Below are positions 56,423 through 64,000 of a stretch of 64,000 nt of DNA, piece after piece. The translations under genes and the position numbers were made by a program. The notes beneath the pieces are model-generated. The model did no database searches and was not told where the DNA came from. It saw only the letters and a program-made list of their open reading frames with translations. Position 1 is the stretch's first letter; each line of letters starts with the position of its first letter. The DNA comes from Chrysomallon squamiferum (lineage: Eukaryota > Mollusca > Gastropoda > Neomphalida > Peltospiridae), in assembly GCA_012295275.1 (NCBI GenBank), contig CM022672.1:23182476-23246475 (forward strand), written 5' to 3'.

Positions 56423-56550
56423 CTTGGGTTGTCAGTATGCTACAGCGGAGTGGAGTCTGTGACAAGGAGTCAAAAACGCAATGATGAAGACAGCAATTGT
56501 TTTGCCTATTTATAGGAAATTTTTGATAACTTTGATGGATAAACCTTCCG
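56423..56550 (-). promoter_or_regulatory. GRP-J class-2 promoter and non-coding exon 1
   Basis: Minus strand: ACGGAAGGTTTATCCATC then AAAGTTATCA, TATAAAT at 56514-56508 (GGAA to TATA 35 bases). Exon 1 ends ACAACCCAAG at 56423, donor GTAAGC. Almost the same promoter text as I, K and L. Confidence 0.8.
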
Positions 56551-56866
56551 TATATATCAATTTGTTATTACTCCTATTTTTATAAATTAGGCCCTTTTCG
56601 AACTCAAAATTTACACGAATTTCCCGAGGATACCAGAAGCGGTTCAAGGATTTTTGCAGGGGGTTACATCATTTATGCATGTTATGCAAATATAGCTAAG
56701 TCACAAAGCGGTGTGGAGAAGGAATTTACTGAGCATTCAGCAAAGGCGGGCCACATGGAAGCTGGGATTGACTGCAGACATTTCTTTTTTTAATAATTTA
56801 AATTTCTGTCTGAGGCCGTATCTGAATATATTCTATAAATATCAGTAAAACTTAAAAACTGAAACA

Positions 56867-56870
<4 letters not shown>

Positions 56871-56924
<54 letters not shown>

Positions 56925-56925
56925 T
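56871..56925. repeat. CA microsatellite
   Basis: CA tract with one AAAC interruption. Confidence 0.95.
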
Positions 56926-57408
56926 TCAGAGATTCATAGAAACATATGTGTATGTGTGTGTGTGTGTGTAAAATGTATTTACTGCTTACCAACCATTAAT
57001 TAATTAATTAATTAATTAATTATTATTATTATTATTATTATTAATTGAATTTGTGTATGTATTTATCTTTCTTTTTTTGTTACGTTTTTGTTTCATCATA
57101 TGATGATGAGCGTTATGCTGGATTTCTAAAACTATGTTGTATCTTTATAACTGGAATCATGATATCATCGCGGTTTAATAACTGCATTGTTTGGACGAAA
57201 GCAAAACAAATCACAATCAGTCAGCTCTGCATGCGATGAGATCACGAAAAAACAAAAAACGACGGCTCTGTTAATTGGACTATTTCTTCTTATCACAAGA
57301 GATGCATTTTTAATATTTAAAATGAAATATACATTGGCAATTTAAATAATATATTTATAAAAAATAAGAAATAACCTTATTAATATTATTATTATTTTAT
57401 TATTATTA

Positions 57409-57439
<31 letters not shown>

Positions 57440-57894
57440 GTTATTGTTACATTTTGATACCCTCTCTTTTTCATTTTCAAAATCATGTCTTCCGCTTCGT
57501 TTCTGTTATTATATTTTTTTATTCAAAAGTAAAAAAAAAAAAAAATAATAATATATATACATGAATCAGTCAACAATATCAAATATGCAACTATCGACTT
57601 AATGTTGCTTTATGCTAGTGAATATTTCTTTTAAAGAAACACTGTTTATGCTATGGGGTGTTTACACTTTGCTAATTACCGGTGCAGATCCTTTCCCGAG
57701 AACCAATCCCACAGACTTCGAATCTCAACCCGTGAAACATACACAGAGGAAAAGAAAGAAAAGTTTCTTAAGAACATAATAACAGTCACATTTTTAATAT
57801 ACTGTTATGTGTTACAGTACTCATAGTTAACGGAAAGATAGACAAAGAAAAAGAAAAAGAAAAAGAAAGGTTGAAATACAGAGAGATGCGCTAA

Positions 57895-57976
57895 CACACA
57901 CACACACACACACAGATAGAGAGAAAGAGATAGAGCGAAAGAGAGACAGAGAAAGGAAGAAAGAGCGAGAGAGAGT

Positions 57977-58012
<36 letters not shown>

Positions 58013-58045
58013 CAGAGAGAGAGAGACAGAGAAAGACAGACAGAC

Positions 58046-58140
<95 letters not shown>
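57895..58140. repeat. CA then GA microsatellite
   Basis: A short CA tract followed by a long, partly interrupted GAGA tract, becoming pure near the right end. Large frames here on the minus strand (SLSLSL) are artefacts. Confidence 0.95.
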
Positions 58141-58141
<1 letters not shown>

Positions 58142-58458
58142 GATCCCCCTTTTCTTCATTTGTTAAGCACAAGTGAATCTTAAAGTGCATTTTAGCGTAT
58201 GACCTGCAGAATAGTACGAGGAAGACACATGATCAATACGTGCAGAAAAGGATTGTTGCACTATAGAGGAAGTTATGAGAAAGTTGTGCCACATTCCTGA
58301 CGCTATGTCCTCAAGAATTATTGAGGATGGTAGATTTTAATTAGAAATAAAACCTTGAAAATTAAAAAAAAATGTATTGACTAATATAGCTCAGGGATAT
58401 TAAAAAAACAGAAATGTGTAATGAAATGATATTTCGGTCTCGTAATCGAATTAAAACA

Positions 58459-58573
58459 CGGAAGGTTTATCCATCAAACTTATCAATTATTTTCGTATAA
58501 ATGCACTCCGATTTCGTTTCATTTAGTCATAATAACTTTAACATTTTCGATAGCTGTCGTCGTAGCAGTCTAG
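58459..58573 (+). promoter_or_regulatory. orphan class-2 promoter and exon 1, copy K
   Basis: CGGAAGGTTTATCCATCAAA then CTTATCA, TATAAAT at 58496 (GGAA to TATA 36 bases). Likely exon 1 about 58525-58573, ending GCAGTCTAG before donor GTAAGC. No matching coding exon (CTTCAAG-ATGATG plus Gly-rich frame) was found downstream inside the window. Confidence 0.65.
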
Positions 58574-58645
58574 GTAAGCAAGGTTGTCTCGCTTTATTTA
58601 TTTTATTTTTCAGTTGTCGTTCTTCTTATACATGAAATAGTAATT

Positions 58646-58708
58646 ATTATTTTATTTTATTTTATTTTATTTTATTTTATTTTATTTTATTTATTTATTT
58701 ATTTATTT
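58646..58708. repeat. TTTTA/TTTA repeat
   Basis: TTTTA pentanucleotide tract passing into TTTA. Confidence 0.9.
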
Positions 58709-60404
58709 TTGTGATGAGTTGTTGTTATTTTAAAAAGGTTAAAAATAGATGCATTTTGTATGGGTACAAGATACCAGGTCTACTTTAATTCTTTTCGTAT
58801 TTTACTTGTTAAGTTTGTAGTTCTTTTTAGTCTTTAGTGATGTCGTTCTGAACGTTTATATAGAGTTCGTGTACGGGTGTGATCGTAAGCGCTCACGCTA
58901 GATAATATTCTGACTGTGTATGTAGGGATTAATTTATGGTAAAAGTTGCAATTCTTTAAAAAGAAAAAAAAAAAAAAAACAGTGAATGAGCGGGGTCTTT
59001 TGACTACGTGTATCTAGTTCAGATTACAAATATCTTGCACAGACTAGGTATACAAGATGTCATTTATTCATTTAATTTGTCTTTTCGCTTAGATTTCAAT
59101 AAATAAATTATGATTTGTGTGTGTGTGTGTGTGTGTTTTTTTGTGTGTGTCTGTATAGGTACGGGTGTATGTGTTGCATGTGTGTTTATATATATATGGA
59201 TATATATATGTTTGTATGTATATACGTGTATATGTACGTATGTATGTATGGCTGTATATGTATCTTTGTATCTACGCATATATTCATGCATGTCTGAATG
59301 TATATGTATGTGTGCTATGGGTGTATAAATGGATGTTTGTATATGTATATATTTTGTATGTATATGTGAGTGCGTGTTTGAGTGCATGTGTTTATGTACG
59401 TATGTGCAGTAATTCTTTGATTATTGGTGATTATTCTGATATTTGAAAAGTGGAGTTAAAAAAAAAAAAAAAAAAAAATGGCGGGCAAATAGCCATCTGG
59501 AACTAAACCCTCTCCTGTCTGTGTCATTTTGTTTAGTTGCGATCACCATTTTCATCTCATTAGCATCAGCCAATCAGCGCTCTGTATTAAAGATCATGAT
59601 CAAAACGCACGTGATAGCTGTTTTTTTTTGTATTTTCCTTCGAGCATGTAATTGCTTTTTCGAGCAATCTGCTTCGAAGATGTTGTCTTTTAGGTGTCCT
59701 TATGCATAACGGTTTAAAACAAAGGTTTGATTTGAAATGGGAAAAATATTTCATTCTGTTTAATTCACAATATTAAACTCTCAGAAAAAGTGGCCCATGT
59801 CAGTATATCTACAGTCCCTATAGTGTCCCTGATTCAACAGACGGCGCTAGTGAACAGTCCGCTTGAAAACGAAAAACATGTTTAAATTTATGTTCAGTCA
59901 ACTGTAAATAAATGCTTGAAAGTTAAATAAAAAATTGTTTTCCAGTATTAAGTATAATTATTTTCATTGGTTCGTAATTTGCTTAAAGCGATTTTGATAT
60001 ATGCTTTGACACGTTAATTAACACCAATGTGCATATGCATATATATATGTGTGCGTTCGTTATGTTCAAAGATTAATATTTCTCATCGTTTTTATTATTT
60101 ATACTTTTAGGTATTTTACGGGACATCTAACTGAACAGATGTTTTACTTCAAGAAATTAAAAAAACAATAAAAAAAAAAAAAACTTATATCTGTCTTATT
60201 TTCCACTTTGGCTGACCAATACATTCCTTTTTTATATTCTTTTGTCTGTATATATGTCTGAGTACGTGTGTCTCTCTCTGTCTGTATCTGTATCTGTGTT
60301 AATAACAAACACGAGTCTCTAAGAACGACGACAACAACAGCAACGATCCAAATAAATATATGAACAATAATAAAAACGGGGAAAGGTTATGTATATTGTC
60401 ATAA

Positions 60405-60518
60405 TTTTATATATATATGTATGCATGTATATATGTATGTGTGTGTCTCTATATATATACACATATATATATATATCCACCGAATGTTTGTGTGTATGTT
60501 ATATAAATATGTATGTGT

Positions 60519-60572
<54 letters not shown>

Positions 60573-60690
60573 ATATATATATGTGTGTGTGTGTATGTAT
60601 GTATATATGTATGTGTATGTATCTCTCTCTCTCTATCTTTATATACATATTTATTTATATATAGATAGATAGATATATAAATTGATAAAT
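60405..60690. repeat. mixed TA/TG/CT microsatellite cluster
   Basis: TATATG runs flank a pure CT tract (about 60523-60570); further CTCT and TAGA repeats follow. Confidence 0.9.
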
Positions 60691-61056
60691 ATACAGATAT
60701 CATAATTAAATTACGTTTTAATAACAGTTATACATCCATCCATACGTATTCATCCTTCTCTCCGTCTGTCCGGAGAAAACTCGGCAGAAAACTTTTAATA
60801 CACATTGTATTCTAAGTCAATAATTACAGCTGAAATACAGTAGAAACTTTACCTACGTAGTTAATAATCACTGTAATAAAACTGCTCCCTTCCTGTGTTT
60901 TTATTACTTTTGTACCATTCGAGAAAAGTGCCTAGAAATAGAAACATCTACAAAACAGGAAGAAAATAACTGTTTTAAAGTAATATCAAAAAAAAAAAAA
61001 ATATATATATATATAAATCAAAGCAATTTCAATGTTATTAAACACCACTATATAAA

Positions 61057-61152
61057 TTAATAATAATAATAATAATAGCAACAACAACAACAACAACAAT
61101 AACAACAACAACAACAACAACAACAACTACTACTACTACTACTACTACTACA
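61057..61152. repeat. AAT / CAA / ACT compound repeat
   Basis: Consecutive trinucleotide tracts. Frames read as poly-V, poly-N or poly-T are artefacts. Confidence 0.9.
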
Positions 61153-61545
61153 ATAGGACCACGGACTACTACTACTGTAAAGGCAATCACAACTATTGTT
61201 ACAAGAGATATTACTACCAATGCTACAACAACTAACTGTTTATATTAATATTGTCATTAACGTAATTGCTATTAAAGGCAACTGTTATTAATAGTAAAAC
61301 AATATAAAAACAAAAATAAAAATAAATAACGTTACTAAAACTTAGACAATAAATTACGCAGGTGGTCGTATAATATAAAATTATTAAATTTTATATCCGT
61401 ACAATTAACAAGACTTTATTTCTAGAAAAAGCTACGTTACGTCAGAAAACATGGCCTGCAGCTGGGGTTGGTAAATAAATGATATAAGAGAACAAAATAA
61501 AAACAACTCATTTACTGTGATTAAAGCATAAAAAACGATATTTAA

Positions 61546-61667
61546 GCGGAAGATTTATCAATCAAACTTATCAAAATTTTTCTATAAATTTGAAGAAATT
61601 AAGTGGTTGCCTTATTACACTTTGAAAGTTACTTGTGACGGCCTCAACTGCTGCAGTTATTAATCTG
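61546..61667 (+). promoter_or_regulatory. orphan class-2 promoter and exon 1, copy L
   Basis: GCGGAAGATTTATCAATC then AAACTTATCA, TATAAAT at 61583 (GGAA to TATA 35 bases). Likely exon 1 ends TTAATCTG at 61667 before donor GTAGGA. The coding exon, if any, must lie beyond 64000, or this is a relic. K and L could be alternative first exons of one downstream gene. Confidence 0.62.
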
Positions 61668-64000
61668 GTAGGAATAATTATAATATTTTGTTTATATGTG
61701 ACTGTTTGAATCAGAAGTGTACTGCATTTATTTGTTTAGTATTATAACTCTTAGGTTGAAAGCTATTTAAATCTGAATTTTAATTTTGTCATAAACACTT
61801 TTCGTTTTAAAATTTTATTGCTGAATTATGAAAAGCCAAAATGAATTATCTTTTGTCAAATTTTAAGAAAAAAATAAGAATAATTTATTTAAGAAATTAA
61901 TATTATTATTATTATTATTTTTATTTAGTATTAAAATTAGTATATAACTGTTATAAATATTTAATTTGAATAACATATATTATTAATTATTTAATTATAT
62001 AATTCATTAATTATTAGATATAGTTATTTAATTATATTTGTAAACAACAACAACAACAAACAAATAAAAATAACAACAACATAAAAGCGACGACAGAAGT
62101 CCCTCAAAAAAAAAAAAAGAAGAAAGTATTTAGTATATATTAATACGAAATGTCACATACAAAATTTACTTTTTCAAATTTATTAACATTTAAAGGGAGG
62201 CTACCAACTAAAACCTTTCTGTGTGCTTTCACGATAATTACTTGAATATATAACTCGGGACACATATTTTTAAAATTGTTTATATATCTTAATATCTACG
62301 ATTTAACAGAGTTCCATGGTCCCATTGAACGTTAAACCAGTATTGTTCAGATCTATTAATTATAATTGTTTCGTATTCATTGTTTTATGTTAACTCCTTT
62401 GAAATTTTACGATAATACAAATAGTTTAAATAAAAAATCGTAACTTCCAAGTTACTTTATTATATATTTATTTATTTATTTTAATTTATAAAACCAATAT
62501 TTACTACTAATAATATTATCATGTCAGTGGTTTATTTATTTTACTTATCTTTTACATGATTTAAACAGCCATGATAAAATATTTCTGATTTCTGTATAAT
62601 CATAAGTTCTGTGTCATTCATTGTTATATTTAAATTAAAACCCACGTTTAAAACGTTTTTATTAGAATACAGCTTCAACGTTTGATTGATCATACTCAAT
62701 TCAATAACGATATAACCATAAATCCTAGAAGATTTTACAGTGATTACTGAGGAAATATCATTACTCTTGTCGTTATTTCTTAACTTTATTACCACTAAAG
62801 AAAAACACAACTTACAAAAAGATAGATCTGTTTTTACGAGAATAGGTCGACTTAGAGGTATTGTCTTGGCAGAGCCAGAAATAATAAAATGATGTTTTTG
62901 TCTCATATTTGAAAACTAGTGACGGAAGTGTGTCATAAAAGTGACGACTCGAACTTATTTTAATTAGAACAAACTGACAAGTGATAGTCTTTTGTCAAAA
63001 ATCCACAAGTGTTCAGGAACAAAACAACAAAGGAAACAAAATACGTTCTATATAATGGAGTAAACTTATTATAGGACTCGCAAAGAAAATTAATTTAGAA
63101 CTGGAGTTAGAGAAATCTGTTAAAGTAGCTCTGTAAACGGTGAAGGTCATTTTAAATATAAATGATGAGCAAGTTTTGTTTAATGTTTTATGGAACGATA
63201 GAAATTATAGACAGTTTAAAGAATATATGTGTCCTCAGTTATTTACTTAAATACGTATTTCTAACACCACATAGCAAACGTTCAGAACGGTAGCCTCCCT
63301 TTAAATGTTGAAAGACGAAAATTATTAATGGCCCCCTCTTCCTTTTTGTAAGGACAATTTTGTATTTTGCTCTATCTACGATAATCTTCGATATTTTTTA
63401 AACGGTGGTATGAATTTTCTTATGAATATTATCAAATTTTTACTCCAAACGAACAATTGATTTTAATAATGAATGACAAAGCAAAATTTTTAATATTATT
63501 TTCTTTAATATGTTTCAAAGTCGAAAGAATCTCACCTTTAAATTATCAGGTGTTTTCTTTGTTTTGTTTTCTTATTTTCTTATTTTTTTTTTTTTAACTG
63601 GAGATTAATTATCATAGTGATTTTTGAACATTTATTGGTGTATTGGAAGTATTGGAAATTCTGGTTGTTATTTTTTCCTTATTCGTTTTTGGTCTTCAAA
63701 GAGATTTTTCTTTTCCAACGCTAACAATAACTATAGGCGAGATCAGTCACAGCAACAATTCTCCAAGACGTTGCTATTAGCCTATTTCCCGTTCCAGTCA
63801 GTTTCAGATTAATGATATTTTACAATTTTATTTTTCTTTGTTAAAGTTAATCATCGAAAATACGGCAAAATAAGAATGCAGCGGGTTTTCTCTTTGTATT
63901 CATAATTATAGAAAAATTACACTTAAGCGAACTGTTAGATAATTTTGAATGATGCATTAATTAATTATTTATTTAATTAATAATATTTAGTAATTATAAG
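61668..64000. other. right end, possible intron of gene L
   Basis: AT-rich sequence with ATT runs (61897-61925). A 121-aa minus-strand open frame (62906-62541) has varied composition but no recognised domain, promoter or splice context, so it is not called. No Gly-rich coding exon was found. Confidence 0.45.

Larger units (their letters stand above)
56555..58450. other. spacer between divergent promoters J and K
   Basis: Between the J (minus) and K (plus) promoters. It contains a CA tract (56871-56925), TAAT/ATT repeats (56998-57044), an ATT tract (57385-57440) and CA/GA repeats (57895-58140). No gene. Confidence 0.55.
58710..61540. other. region between orphan promoters K and L
   Basis: TG/TA-rich tract (59118-59420), a more balanced segment near 59480-59720 with AGCCAATCAGCGC (CCAAT-like) text and a short hydrophobic frame of uncertain meaning, CT/TA repeats (60405-60690), and an AAT/CAA/ACT repeat (61057-61152). 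No supported gene. Confidence 0.5.

Noticed and set aside
59443-59709. 88-aa frame with hydrophobic segments near CCAAT-like text
   Set aside because: It starts in a poly-A run, has no repeat or family signature and no TATA/exon support. A gene K coding exon was expected to be Gly-rich with CTTCAAG-ATGATG, which is absent.
62541-62906. 121-aa minus-strand frame of varied composition
   Set aside because: No domain was recognised, no promoter, splice or poly(A) context was found, and AT-rich DNA gives frames of this length by chance. Left as unproven; RNA-seq would decide.

Overview
The window is eukaryotic, very AT-rich, and full of microsatellites (CT/GA, CA/TG, AAT, ATT, CAA). The genes have TATA boxes, GT-AG introns and AATAAA signals. 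LINE, mariner-like and pogo/Tigger-like relics, together with a cluster of small secreted glycine-rich proteins, point to a marine invertebrate, most likely a lophotrochozoan such as a mollusc. That placement is inference; nothing in the sequence fixes the species.

The main content, from about 6.9 kb to the right edge, is a cluster of related genes, called GRP-A to GRP-J here from left to right, plus two orphan first exons (K, L). All share one layout. A TATA promoter drives a short non-coding exon 1. Exon 2 carries the whole reading frame: a signal peptide, then Gly-X repeats. A non-coding exon 3 carries the poly(A) signal. A GGAA core lies 34-36 bases upstream of the TATA box in ten of eleven promoters. 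The 3' intron starts 0-27 bases after the normal stop (most often 9). A-I are on the plus strand and J is on the minus strand, tail to tail with I.

Intact: D (147 aa), F (228 aa), G (213 aa), H (158 aa, Trp/His/Gly hexapeptides), I (88 aa) and J (141 aa, Gly/His/Met/Phe). A has an Ala-rich silk-like block and a one-base frameshift that turns its tail acidic. B, C and E are broken: B by a lost splice acceptor and frameshifts, C by a frameshift in the signal peptide and no promoter exon, E by several frameshifts and a lost stop. K and L at 58.5 and 61.6 kb have the class-2 promoter but no recognisable coding exon inside the window.

The array grew by duplication. The E and F modules (about 24.6-32.0 and 32.1-40.5 kb) are close copies including a LINE fragment, and the F copy has a further 1458-bp tandem duplication inside the LINE. 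A third copy of the upstream block precedes G. Around these genes are a decayed two-exon bub3 tail (21959-22929, minus), a 236-bp mariner-type element with TA target duplications, a 690-bp pogo/Tigger-like element, and an integrase relic (about 45.36-46.55 kb). The first 6.9 kb and most spacers are AT-rich and low-complexity with no supportable gene.

Taken together the genes look like a co-regulated set of secreted structural proteins (silk-, shell-matrix- or adhesive-like) evolving by birth and death. Function is inferred from composition and signal peptides only.
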